DNA from: Mangrovicoccus algicola
GTDB lineage: Bacteria; Pseudomonadota; Alphaproteobacteria; Rhodobacterales; Rhodobacteraceae
Assembly (NCBI RefSeq): GCF_014903745.1
Contig: NZ_JACVXA010000034.1
Span: forward strand, 1 to 56,113
DNA length: 56,113 bases
Direction of reading: 5' to 3'
Each line of letters begins with the position of its first letter. The stretch's first letter is position 1. Below the pieces are notes generated by a model, which saw nothing but the letters and a program-made list of their open reading frames with translations, was not told the DNA's origin and searched no databases. Below are positions 1 to 8,014 of the stretch, piece after piece. The position numbers and the translations under genes are program-made.

Positions 1-729
1 CGGCGGCTGGGACCGACGGCGGACTGGATCCGCGGCCTGGGGCCGGCGGCGGCGGCGGCCGGGGAGGCCGCGGCGCGGCCCGTCTTCCTGGGGGGGGATC
101 ACGCGATGGCGGCGGCGACCCTGCCGGCCATGGCCGCCCGCGCCGCCCGCAGGCGGCGGCCGCTCTTCCTGCTGTGGCTGGATGCCCATCCCGACCTGCA
201 CAGCCTCGACAGCACCACCAGCGGCAACCTGCACGGCACCCCGGTCGCCTATGCGATCGGCGAAAGCGGCTTCGCCGCCTTCCCGCCCCTGCCCGCGCGG
301 GTCGATCCCGCGCATATCTGCATGATGGGGCTGCGCTCCGTCGATCCGGCCGAGGCCGACGGGATCACCCGCCACGGGATCGAGGCCCATTCCATGCAGG
401 CGCTGCGCGCGCGCGGCCTCGCCGCGGTGCTGGAGCGGTTCCTGTGCCGCGTGGCGGCGGCAGGCGGCGATCTGCATGTCAGCTTCGACCTCGATTTCCT
501 CGACCCAGCCCATGCCCCGGCCGTGGGCACCCCGGTGCCCGGCGGCGCGGCGCCGGGCGAGGCCGCCGCCATCGCCGCAACGCTTGCCGCCAGCGGTCTC
601 GTCACCTCGATGGACCTGGCCGAGCTGAACCCCGCCCGCGACCCCGCGGGCACCTCCGCCGCGCTGATGGCCGGGCTTGCCGCGCGCATGCTGGCCCGTC
701 CCGCGGCCCTTTCCCGCACAGGAAGCTGA
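1..729 (+). CDS. Arginase/agmatinase family protein (5'-truncated)
   Basis: Ureohydrolase; most likely arginase, hydrolysing arginine to ornithine and urea in the cytoplasm. The reading frame is open from base 1, so the start lies outside the window; about 242 residues are visible of a usual 300 or so. Metal-ligand motifs are in order: GGDH, then DAHPDLH (normally DAHxDxN), then SFDLDFLDP, followed by the family stretch VGTPVPGG. The segment GNLHGTPVA also fits arginase. The next gene, ornithine cyclodeaminase, starts three bases after the stop, so the pair would convert arginine to proline. Agmatinase or another ureohydrolase is not excluded, but the neighbour favours arginase. Confidence 0.88.
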   Translation, partial: RRLGPTADWIRGLGPAAAAAGEAAARPVFLGGDHAMAAATLPAMAARAARRRRPLFLLWLDAHPDLHSLDSTTSGNLHGTPVAYAIGESGFAAFPPLPARVDPAHICMMGLRSVDPAEADGITRHGIEAHSMQALRARGLAAVLERFLCRVAAAGGDLHVSFDLDFLDPAHAPAVGTPVPGGAAPGEAAAIAATLAASGLVTSMDLAELNPARDPAGTSAALMAGLAARMLARPAALSRTGS

Positions 730-732
730 GCC

Positions 733-1818
733 ATGACCGATCTTTCCCCCGCCGCAACGCCGCAGACCCCCGCCCCCTCCGCGCTGGCCATGGTGCCCTT
801 CGTCTCGGTCGGCGACATGATGCGGCTGGTCCATCGCGAGGGCATCGACCGCGTGCTGCGCGACCTGGCCGCGCATATCGAGGCGGATTTCCTGCGCTGG
901 CCGGAATTCGACAAGACCCCGCGCGTCGCCAGCCATTCCGAGGGCGGGGTGATCGAGCTGATGCCTGCCGCCGATGCCCGGCTCTACGGGTTCAAATACG
1001 TCAACGGCCATCCCGGCAACACCCGCAGCGGCCACCAGACCGTGACCGCCTTCGGGGTGCTGTCGGACGTGGCGACGGGCTATCCGCTGCTCCTGAGCGA
1101 GATGACGCTGCTGACCGCCCTGCGCACGGCGGCGACCTCGGCGCTGGCGGCGCGGGCGCTGATGCCCGCGGGGGCGGCCACGATGGCGATGATCGGCAAT
1201 GGCGCGCAATGCGAATTCCAGGCGCTGGCCTTCCGCGCGCTCTGCGGGATCGACCGGCTGCGGCTCTACGACACCGATCCGCGCGCCACCGCCAAGGCCA
1301 TGGCCAACCTGCGCCGCCAGGGATTCGAGGTCACGGCCTGCGACGCGGCCGAGGCGGCGGTGGAGGGCGCGCAGGTCATCACCACCTGCACCGCCGACAA
1401 GCGCAACGCGACGATCCTGACCGACAACATGGTGGGGGCGGGCGTGCATGTGAACGCCATCGGCGGCGACTGTCCCGGCAAGACCGAGCTGCATCGCGAC
1501 ATCCTGGGCCGCGCCACGATCTTCGTCGAATACCCGCCCCAGACCCGGGTGGAGGGCGAGATCCAGCAGCTGGACCCCGATCACCCGGTGACCGAGCTGT
1601 GGCAGGTCCTGGCCGGACAGGCGCCGGGGCGCCGCGACGCGCGGGAGATCACGCTGTTCGACAGCGTCGGCTTCGCGATCGAGGATTTCTCGGCGCTGCG
1701 CTACCTGCTGGGCCGGGTGCGCGCAGGCGCCGCCCATGCGCGGCTGGACCTGCTGGCGGATCCCGACGACCCGCGCGACCTCTTCGGCATGCTGGAGCGC
1801 GCCCGGCCCGCGGGCTGA
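733..1818 (+). CDS. Ornithine cyclodeaminase
   Basis: Converts L-ornithine to L-proline and ammonia with bound NAD+. The 361-residue product belongs to the ornithine cyclodeaminase/mu-crystallin family: a substrate-binding N-terminal half with GFKYVNGHPGN, a Rossmann segment with GNGAQ near residue 155, then the family stretch with NAIGGDCPGKTEL near 235-250. It is slightly longer than many homologues (about 330-350), mainly through a longer N-terminus. Translationally coupled to the upstream arginase (three-base gap). Inference: an arginine/ornithine catabolic pair feeding proline, an osmoprotectant, close to a betaine importer. Confidence 0.92.
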   Translation: MTDLSPAATPQTPAPSALAMVPFVSVGDMMRLVHREGIDRVLRDLAAHIEADFLRWPEFDKTPRVASHSEGGVIELMPAADARLYGFKYVNGHPGNTRSGHQTVTAFGVLSDVATGYPLLLSEMTLLTALRTAATSALAARALMPAGAATMAMIGNGAQCEFQALAFRALCGIDRLRLYDTDPRATAKAMANLRRQGFEVTACDAAEAAVEGAQVITTCTADKRNATILTDNMVGAGVHVNAIGGDCPGKTELHRDILGRATIFVEYPPQTRVEGEIQQLDPDHPVTELWQVLAGQAPGRRDAREITLFDSVGFAIEDFSALRYLLGRVRAGAAHARLDLLADPDDPRDLFGMLERARPAG

Positions 1819-1830
1819 GCGCGCGCGCCC

Positions 1831-3285
1831 TCAGCCTTTCGGGGGTTTCAGGATCCCCGCGAGGATCTTGTCGGCGCGGGGGCCGAAGGGCGGGCGCAGC
1901 ATCGTCGCGATGTTCCAGCGGCCCTGCACGAAGACCCCCTTGGCATGGCTCATCGCGCGGAATCCTTCGATCCCGTGATAGGCGCCCATGCCGCTGGGCC
2001 CGACCCCGCCGAAGGGCAGGTCGTCCTGCGCGACATGCAGCAGCGTGCCGTTGACCGTGACATTGCCCGAGACGGTGCGGGACAGGACCCGGTCGCGCTC
2101 CGCCCCCTCGGGGCCGAAGAAATACAGCGCCAGCGGCCGCGGCCGGGCATTCACATAGGCGATGGCATCGTCGATCCCGTCATGGCCGATCACCGGCAGG
2201 ACGGGGCCGAAGATCTCCTCCTGCAGGATGCGCATCCCGTCCGTGGCGCCCAGCACGAGGGTCGGCGCCATCTTGTTGTGCAGCCCTTCCGCCGCCTGCG
2301 GGTGGTGGCCGACGGGGCGGATCTCGGCGCCGCCTGCCCGGGCCTCCTCGACCAGCGCGCTCAGCCGCGCATGGTGGCGCGCGTTGACGATGCTGGAGTA
2401 ATCGGTGCCGGCCGGCCCCTCGGGATAGAGCGCCTTCACCGCGCGGTCATAGGCCTCGGCAAAGGCGCCGATCTCGGCGCGGGGGACCAGGACGTAATCG
2501 GTGGCGATGCAGGTCTGGCCGGAATTGGCCAGCTTGCCATAGGCGATGGAGGCCGCCGCCCGGTCCAGGTCCTGCCCCGCCGCGAGGATGGCGGGCGACT
2601 TGCCGCCCAGTTCCAGCGTCACGGGCACCAGGTTCTGTGCCGCCGCCGCCATCACCTTGCGCCCGATGCCGGTCCCGCCGGTGAAGAGGAGATGATCGAA
2701 GGGCAGCCCGGCAAAGGCCGCGCCGGTTTCCGCATCGCCGGTGACGATGGCCACCTCCTCCTGCGCGAAGATCTGCGGGATCAGCCGCGCCGCCAGCGCC
2801 GCGGAGGCCGGGGTCAGCTCCGACATCTTCACCATCGCGCGGTTGCCCGCCGCCAGCGCCGTCGCCAGCGGCAGCAGCGCCAGCTGCAGCGGATAGTTCC
2901 AGGGCGCGATGATGCCCACCACCCCCAGCGGCTGGTACTCCACCCGCGCCTGCCCGGCGCGCATGGTCAGCACCACATGCCGTTTCTCGGGCTTCATGAA
3001 GCGCTTGAGGTTCTTCAGCAGGTAGTCGATCGCCGTGACGACCGGCATGATCTCCATGATCCCGGTCTCGTGGCGCGAGCGGTGGCCGAAATCGGCGGTC
3101 AGCGCCGCCTCGATCTCGGCGCGATGGGCGATCAGCGCGGATTTCAGCCGGTTCAGCGCCGCGCGACGGGCCTCGGCCGGGGGCGGGCCATCGGCCAGGA
3201 AGGCCGCGCGCTGGCGCTCCAGGATCGCGGCAAGCCCGGCATCGGGAACGGGGGCGGCGGCGGAAAATTCGGTCTGGGCGGTCAT
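1831..3285 (-). CDS. NAD(P)-dependent aldehyde dehydrogenase, coniferyl-aldehyde dehydrogenase type
   Basis: Oxidises an aldehyde to the carboxylic acid. The protein has the class-3-like aldehyde dehydrogenase layout: APWNYPLQ in the cofactor domain, FTGGTGIGRKVM, the glutamate motif ELGGKSPAIL, catalytic Cys in NSGQTCIA (about residue 259) and EEIFGPVLPV. The sequence resembles proteins annotated as coniferyl-aldehyde dehydrogenase, but substrate cannot be read from it. An upstream in-frame ATG at 3321 gives 12 more residues; neither start has a strong ribosome-binding site, and 3285 is chosen because the family usually begins near MTAQ. Convergent with the ornithine cyclodeaminase gene (12-base gap). 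Confidence 0.85.
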   Translation of the reverse strand: MTAQTEFSAAAPVPDAGLAAILERQRAAFLADGPPPAEARRAALNRLKSALIAHRAEIEAALTADFGHRSRHETGIMEIMPVVTAIDYLLKNLKRFMKPEKRHVVLTMRAGQARVEYQPLGVVGIIAPWNYPLQLALLPLATALAAGNRAMVKMSELTPASAALAARLIPQIFAQEEVAIVTGDAETGAAFAGLPFDHLLFTGGTGIGRKVMAAAAQNLVPVTLELGGKSPAILAAGQDLDRAAASIAYGKLANSGQTCIATDYVLVPRAEIGAFAEAYDRAVKALYPEGPAGTDYSSIVNARHHARLSALVEEARAGGAEIRPVGHHPQAAEGLHNKMAPTLVLGATDGMRILQEEIFGPVLPVIGHDGIDDAIAYVNARPRPLALYFFGPEGAERDRVLSRTVSGNVTVNGTLLHVAQDDLPFGGVGPSGMGAYHGIEGFRAMSHAKGVFVQGRWNIATMLRPPFGPRADKILAGILKPPKG

Positions 3286-3474
3286 GGCGGCATCCGGATC
3301 TGGGGTAAAAAGCATTTTCATCAGGCATGGCGGGCGGGCGCTGCCTTGTCAACGACGCGCTTCCGCCGCGGCAAAGCGGCCCGCGTCTTGACGCATTGGC
3401 ACCCTGACGCGAAGCCGATAGCCTGGACATGCGCCCGTCCTGGCGCGCGATGCCCTGCCCTGCCGGGAGACCTC

Positions 3475-4566
3475 ATGCCGAACCGAACCGATCCTGCCAT
3501 CGGGCGCCCCGCCGCCTGGGCCCTGCTGGGCGTGCTCTCCGTGGCGGCGGCCGCCGCGCTGGAACTGGTGCGCCTGCCCGCCGCGCTGCTGCTGGGGCCG
3601 ATGGCGGCGGCGATCTTCGTCGCGGCGGCCCGTCCCGCCCCTGCCGGACGACCGCTGTCGCTGCCCCGCGCGGCATTCGAGATCGCCCAGGCCGCGGTCG
3701 GCGTCTCGGTGGGCAGCCAGCTGCCCGCCAGCGTCCTCGACACGCTGCGCGCCGATTGGGCGGTGTTCGGGCTGGGCGTCGTCTCGGTGATCGCGGCCTC
3801 CTCCTGGCTGGGCTACCTGCTGGCGCGGCGGCAGGTTCTGCCGGGAACGACCGCCGTCTGGGGCGCCTCGCCCGGCGCGGCGCAGGCGATGGTCTTCCTC
3901 GCCGGGGCGCATGGCGCCGACATGCGGCTGGTCGCGGTGATGCAGTACCTGCGGGTCGGCATGGTGGCGGGGGGCGCGTCGCTGGTGGCGATGCTGGCCC
4001 ATGCCGGGGGCGACGCCCCCGCCCCGCCGCCCTGGTTCCCGCCCCCCGATGCCGGGCTGGCGGCGGCCTGCGCGGTGATGGCGGCGGCGATCCTGGCCGC
4101 ACGGCTGACGCGCATGGCGGCGGGCAGCTTCCTTCTGGCCCTGCTGTTCGGGGCGGTGGCGGCCAATGCCGGGCCGGTCGCCCCGGCCATGCCGCACTGG
4201 CTGATGGCGCTGGCCTATGGCGCGGCGGGCTGGGCGGTCGGGCTGCGCTTCACCCGCGCGATCCTGGCCCATGCGGCGCGGGCCCTGCCGCGGCTGGCGC
4301 TGTCCGTGCTGCTGCTTATGGGGCTGTGCGGCCTGATGGCGGCGGCGCTGGTGGCCTTTGCCGGGGTCGATCCGCTGACCGCCTACCTGGCGACCAGCCC
4401 CGGCGGCGCCGATACCGTGGCGATCATCGCCGCCTCCAGCAATGTGGACCTGCCCTTCGTGATGGCGATGCAGACGCTGCGCTTCGTCATGGTCCTGCTG
4501 AGCGGACCCTGGATCGCGCGGCAGGTGGCGCGGCGCCTGCCCGGCGCGCCGCAGGCGCCGGGCTGA
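3475..4566 (+). CDS. AbrB-family integral membrane protein
   Basis: A 363-residue, strongly hydrophobic protein with about ten membrane segments arranged as two similar halves, the pattern of the AbrB duplication family often annotated as putative ammonia monooxygenase or membrane regulator. Each half carries a conserved small-residue motif: WGASPGAAQAM in the first, TSPGGADTVAII in the second. True function is not established for the family; transport is likely. Start chosen at 3475 because a GGGAG ribosome-binding site sits seven bases upstream; the frame stays open much further upstream without meaning. Divergent from the aldehyde dehydrogenase. Confidence 0.8.
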   Translation: MPNRTDPAIGRPAAWALLGVLSVAAAAALELVRLPAALLLGPMAAAIFVAAARPAPAGRPLSLPRAAFEIAQAAVGVSVGSQLPASVLDTLRADWAVFGLGVVSVIAASSWLGYLLARRQVLPGTTAVWGASPGAAQAMVFLAGAHGADMRLVAVMQYLRVGMVAGGASLVAMLAHAGGDAPAPPPWFPPPDAGLAAACAVMAAAILAARLTRMAAGSFLLALLFGAVAANAGPVAPAMPHWLMALAYGAAGWAVGLRFTRAILAHAARALPRLALSVLLLMGLCGLMAAALVAFAGVDPLTAYLATSPGGADTVAIIAASSNVDLPFVMAMQTLRFVMVLLSGPWIARQVARRLPGAPQAPG

Positions 4567-4571
4567 ACCGG

Positions 4572-4586
4572 GCGGCCGGGGGCCGC
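4572..4586. terminator. GC-rich hairpin between convergent genes
   Basis: GCGGCC-GGG-GGCCGC is a perfect 6-bp stem with a 3-base loop, lying between the stops of the AbrB-family gene and the proV gene. There is no T-run on either side, so it could be a simple transcript-end structure or only a stabilising hairpin. Confidence 0.35.
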
Positions 4587-4591
4587 GCGGC

Positions 4592-5632
4592 TCAGGCCGC
4601 TCCGGCCGGTTCGGTCCCCACCAGCGCCGTCAGCACGTCGCGCATGGCCAGCACGCCGGTCTGGCGCCCGCGCTCCATCACCCGGAAGACCAGGTCGGCA
4701 TCGCCGCCGCCCAGGGTGATGACCTCCTCCAGCGTGGCAGTGCCCGCGATCTCGACCGCGCCCTCCGGCGGCGAGATGTCGGTGCGGGTCATCACCGTGC
4801 GCGCGCGCAGCACCCGCGCGCGGTTGATGTCGGCGATGAAGTCCACGATGTAGGGATCGGAGGGGTTCATCAGGATATGCTGCGGCTCGCCCTGCTGCAC
4901 GACCTCGCCATCCTTCAGGATCACCAGGTGATCGGCCAGTTTCAGCGCCTCGTCGAGATCATGGGTGATGAAGACGATGGTCTTCTGCAGCTCGCGCTGC
5001 AGCTCCAGCAGAAGGTCCTGCATGTCGGTGCGGATCAGCGGGTCCAGCGCCGAGAACGCCTCGTCCATCAGCATGATGTCGGAATTGGAGGTCAGCGCCC
5101 GGGCGATGCCGACGCGCTGCTGCATGCCGCCCGACAGCTGGTGGGGATACTGCTCCCCCTGCCCGTCCAGCCCGACCCGGTCCAGCCACTTGACCGCCTC
5201 CGCCTCGTAGTCGCGCCGCCTGGCGCCTTCCACGATCAGCGGCGTCGCGACGTTTTCCAGCACCGTGCGATGCGGCAGCAGGGCGAATTTCTGGAACACC
5301 ATCGACATCGTGTGCCGCCGCATCCGGCGCAGCCGGGCGGGGCCGTATTCCATGATGTTCTCGCCATCGACCACGACCTCGCCCGCCGTGGGTTCGATCA
5401 GCCGGTTGAGATGCCGGATCAGGGTGGATTTCCCCGATCCCGACAGGCCCATGATGACGGTGATCTCGCCATCCTGCATGTCGACATTGATGTCGCGCAG
5501 GCCCAGCACGTGATTGTGCTGCTCCAGCAGCTCGGGCTTGTGCATCCCCGCCCGCGCCTGTTCCAGCGCCGCCGCGGGGGCGTCGCCGAAGATCTTGTAG
5601 AGGTTGCGGACGGAAATCTTGGGAGTGCTCAT
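4592..5632 (-). CDS. proV: Glycine betaine/L-proline ABC transporter ATP-binding protein
   Basis: ATPase of the osmoprotectant importer. 346 residues: Walker A GLSGSGKST, Q-loop in MVFQKFALLPH, signature LSGGMQQR, Walker B LMDEAFSALDP, H-loop FITHD, then a C-terminal extension with a single CBS-like segment (VEIAGTATLEEVITLGG onward) as in ProV/OpuAA, which senses ionic strength in characterised relatives. The start at 5632 has a GAGGA ribosome-binding site; the frame extends 12 residues upstream into proW. Last gene of a minus-strand proX-proW-proV operon, 10 bases after the proW stop. Confidence 0.95.
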   Translation of the reverse strand: MSTPKISVRNLYKIFGDAPAAALEQARAGMHKPELLEQHNHVLGLRDINVDMQDGEITVIMGLSGSGKSTLIRHLNRLIEPTAGEVVVDGENIMEYGPARLRRMRRHTMSMVFQKFALLPHRTVLENVATPLIVEGARRRDYEAEAVKWLDRVGLDGQGEQYPHQLSGGMQQRVGIARALTSNSDIMLMDEAFSALDPLIRTDMQDLLLELQRELQKTIVFITHDLDEALKLADHLVILKDGEVVQQGEPQHILMNPSDPYIVDFIADINRARVLRARTVMTRTDISPPEGAVEIAGTATLEEVITLGGGDADLVFRVMERGRQTGVLAMRDVLTALVGTEPAGAA

Positions 5633-5642
5633 CGGCCGGTCC

Positions 5643-6671
5643 TCACTGTTTCTGCGCGGCATTGACACGCGCCAGCGCCGCCTTGGTGGACCGGTCGAGG
5701 ATCACCGCCAGCAGCACGATCCCCAGCCCGGCGATCAGGCCCACGCCCAGTTCCAGGTTGCGGATGCCGCGCAGCACCAGCACGCCCAGCCCCGGCGCCG
5801 AGACCATCGAGGCGATGACGACCATGGCGAGGCTCATCATGATGGTCTGGTTCACCCCCGCCATGATGTTGGGCAGCGCCAGCGGGATCTGCACGCCGAA
5901 CAGCTTCTGGCGGTCGGTCATGCCGAAGGCATCGGCGGCCTCGATCACCTCGGGATCCACGAGGCGGATGCCGAGATTGGTCAGCCGCACCACCGGCACG
6001 ATCGCGTAGAGGATCACCGCAATGCCGTAGAGCTTGGGCTCGGTCACCGAGAAGAGGAAGATCAGCGGGATCAGGTAGACGAAGGGCGGCAGGGTCTGAA
6101 GCATGTCCAGAACCGGGATCATCACCCGTTCCAGCCGGTCCGAGCGCGACATGGCGATGCCGATCGGCACGCCCAGGATCACCGCGATCAGCGCGCAGAC
6201 GGCGATGATCGCCAGGGTCTGCATCGCATAGTCGTAATAGTTGATGAAGGCCAGCCCGCCGAAGGCCAGCAGGATGAAGCCGGTCAGCCTGGCCGAGCGG
6301 CTGACCAGCGCCACGATCAGCGCCAGAACCGGGATCATCACGAACCAGGGCGTGGCCTGGAACAGCCACAGCGCGCCTTCCAGCGCCCAGGACAGCGGCT
6401 GCGTCAGCGGGTCGAGCACCACGGAGAGCGAGTCCTTGATGTCGAGAAATCCGCGCTCCAGCCCGCGGGTCAGGTCGCGGGACTGCGGAAAGCTGGCGCA
6501 GGCGTCGTTCAGGGCATCCATCGAGGGAAACGGCGTTTCCCAGACCGAGGCGTCGGGCGCGCTGCCCGTGCGGCTCATCAGGTCGGCCATGGACATGGGC
6601 GCGGCGGCGTCGCTGCCATCGCACCAGTCGCGCAGGCCGAGCGTGTCGAAAATCCAGTCATAGGTGGCCAT
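5643..6671 (-). CDS. proW: Glycine betaine/L-proline ABC transporter permease
   Basis: Membrane subunit of the betaine/proline importer. 342 residues; an N-terminal soluble stretch of about 100 residues precedes the six or so transmembrane segments, as in ProW. The permease signature EAADAFGMTDRQKLFGVQIPLA, which contacts the ATPase, is present around residue 245. Start at 6671 is backed by a strong AAGGAGAGG ribosome-binding site. Separated from proX by 84 bases that hold two strong hairpins, so its expression may be lower than that of proX. Confidence 0.95.
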   Translation of the reverse strand: MATYDWIFDTLGLRDWCDGSDAAAPMSMADLMSRTGSAPDASVWETPFPSMDALNDACASFPQSRDLTRGLERGFLDIKDSLSVVLDPLTQPLSWALEGALWLFQATPWFVMIPVLALIVALVSRSARLTGFILLAFGGLAFINYYDYAMQTLAIIAVCALIAVILGVPIGIAMSRSDRLERVMIPVLDMLQTLPPFVYLIPLIFLFSVTEPKLYGIAVILYAIVPVVRLTNLGIRLVDPEVIEAADAFGMTDRQKLFGVQIPLALPNIMAGVNQTIMMSLAMVVIASMVSAPGLGVLVLRGIRNLELGVGLIAGLGIVLLAVILDRSTKAALARVNAAQKQ

Positions 6672-6700
6672 GCACCTCTCCTTCTTCCGGGGGCGGGGCA

Positions 6701-6746
6701 GCCCGGGGAACCCGGGCCGCCGAAGGGTCCGGCGCAGGGCCGGACC
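6701..6746 (-). other. Two tandem GC-rich hairpins between proX and proW
   Basis: GCCCGGG-GAA-CCCGGGC (6701-6717, 7-bp stem) and GGTCCGGC-GCAGG-GCCGGACC (6726-6746, 8-bp stem) are perfect inverted repeats. They sit in the only sizeable gap of the operon, directly after the binding-protein gene. Structures like this are known to protect the 3' end of an upstream cistron or to cause partial termination, so that more binding protein than permease is made. The role here is inferred. Confidence 0.55.
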
Positions 6747-6755
6747 GCGTCGCGC

Positions 6756-7727
6756 TTATTGCTGCAGCAGGGCCGAGAGGCGTTCGGTCGCGGCCTCGTT
6801 CAGCCAGGCGGACCAGATCTCGGGGTTGCTGGTCAGGAAATGGACCGCGCCTTCCTCGCCCGATGCGCCGTTCTCGTCCATCCAGCTGAGGAGGCCGTTC
6901 ATCGTGTCGACCGGGAAGGTCATCTTGGACAGGAACTCGACCAGCTCGGGATGGTCGGTCTCGAAATCGGTGGTCACGGCGGTGGCGACCGGCGCCGGCG
7001 GGAAGGAGGTGCGCTCGACATCGGTGGCATCCTGGTCCTGCGCCGCCTCGTGCGCGGCCTGGTCATACTCGCCCATGTCGACCTGCACCATGTTGTAGCG
7101 CCCGATCACCGCGGTCGGCGCCCAGTAATAGCCGAACCAGGGTTCGCGGTTCTCGTAGGCCGAGGCGATGGAGGTCGCCAGGGTCTCGCCCGAGCCGTGG
7201 TTGAAGATCTCGATCCCCGCATCCGCGACGCCGAAGGCCGGCAGCAGGTTGTCGTTGAACACCCGGCAGCCCCAGCCCTCGGGGCAGTTGTGGAAGCGCC
7301 CGCCGACCAGCTCGGGATTGGCCAGGATGCCGTCGATCGTGGTCAGCTCGGGATGCTCTTCCGCCAGGTAGTCGGGGATCCACCACGCATCGATGCCGCC
7401 GGGATCCAGGACCGGGCCCAGCTCGACGATCCGGCCTTCCTCCTTCAGCCGCTCATAGACCTGCCCCGTCGCGTTGGTCCACAATTCGGTGACGATGTCG
7501 GGCTCGCCATTCTCGGCGACCGAGGTGATCGCGGGCACGGTATCCGACGGCACGATGGACACCTCGCAGCCATAGCCCTGCTGCAGGATGAAGCTGGCCA
7601 CGTTGGTGACGACCGAGGCCGAGGCCCAGTTCATTTCGGTGATCGAGACCGCGCCGCAGGCATCGTCCTGGGCAAAAGCGGGGGCGGCAAGCAGCGACAG
7701 CGCCGCGCCGGTGAGGAATTTGTTCAT
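6756..7727 (-). CDS. proX: Glycine betaine/proline ABC transporter substrate-binding protein
   Basis: Periplasmic ligand-binding protein of the betaine importer, OpuAC/ProX family. 323 residues with a clear signal peptide (MNKFLTGAALSLLAAPAFAQ, cleavage after AFA). Typical features follow: a start of the mature part reading ITEMNWASA, and many aromatic residues (WWIPDYL, FGYYWAPT) that can build the cation-pi cage for quaternary ammonium ligands. Two cysteine pairs are likely (NCPEGWGC and the one near the N-terminus). Start backed by AAAGGAG. First gene of the operon, so transcription begins upstream of 7727. Confidence 0.93.
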   Translation of the reverse strand: MNKFLTGAALSLLAAPAFAQDDACGAVSITEMNWASASVVTNVASFILQQGYGCEVSIVPSDTVPAITSVAENGEPDIVTELWTNATGQVYERLKEEGRIVELGPVLDPGGIDAWWIPDYLAEEHPELTTIDGILANPELVGGRFHNCPEGWGCRVFNDNLLPAFGVADAGIEIFNHGSGETLATSIASAYENREPWFGYYWAPTAVIGRYNMVQVDMGEYDQAAHEAAQDQDATDVERTSFPPAPVATAVTTDFETDHPELVEFLSKMTFPVDTMNGLLSWMDENGASGEEGAVHFLTSNPEIWSAWLNEAATERLSALLQQ

Positions 7728-7846
7728 CGGAAGCTCCTTTCAGGGGAGGGATCGGCCTGCCGGGCGGGCGCGGAAAAACGCGGCCGCCGGCGCCCCGGAG
7801 GGCGCCCGGTTATCGGGAAACAGCAGGTCATGCCGCGCCCCTATAG

Positions 7847-7898
7847 GCAAATTTGCGCCGAACCTGAACCGGAAATGTCGCAGGCGTTATTCCGCCTG
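7847..7898 (-). promoter_or_regulatory. Dyads upstream of proX, candidate control region
   Basis: Within the 287-base gap before proX are the perfect palindrome GCAAATTTGC (7847-7856) and an inverted repeat CAGGCG-TTATTC-CGCCTG (7881-7898), the latter flanked by TGTCGCA on both sides. This is the only AT-containing part of the gap and lies 120-170 bases before the proX start. No convincing -35/-10 pair could be fixed, so promoter position is open. Confidence 0.35.
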
Positions 7899-8014
7899 TC
7901 GCAAAACGGCGATCTGCGCCCTGCACTGCCGGCCTGCCGCGGCGCCCCGCCGGGGGCGGCGGTCAGGCCTGCGATATGATTCGCACGCCAACGACCCCGC
8001 GGGCCAGGCCCGCC

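Noticed and set aside
174-2054. Very long open frames overlapping known genes (for example 174-2054, 5604-7979, 7976-12772, 22292-23851, 42655-45930)
   Set aside because: High GC content leaves few stops in alternative frames. These products are Arg/Gly/His-rich, have no domains, and lie opposite or across genes with clear motifs.
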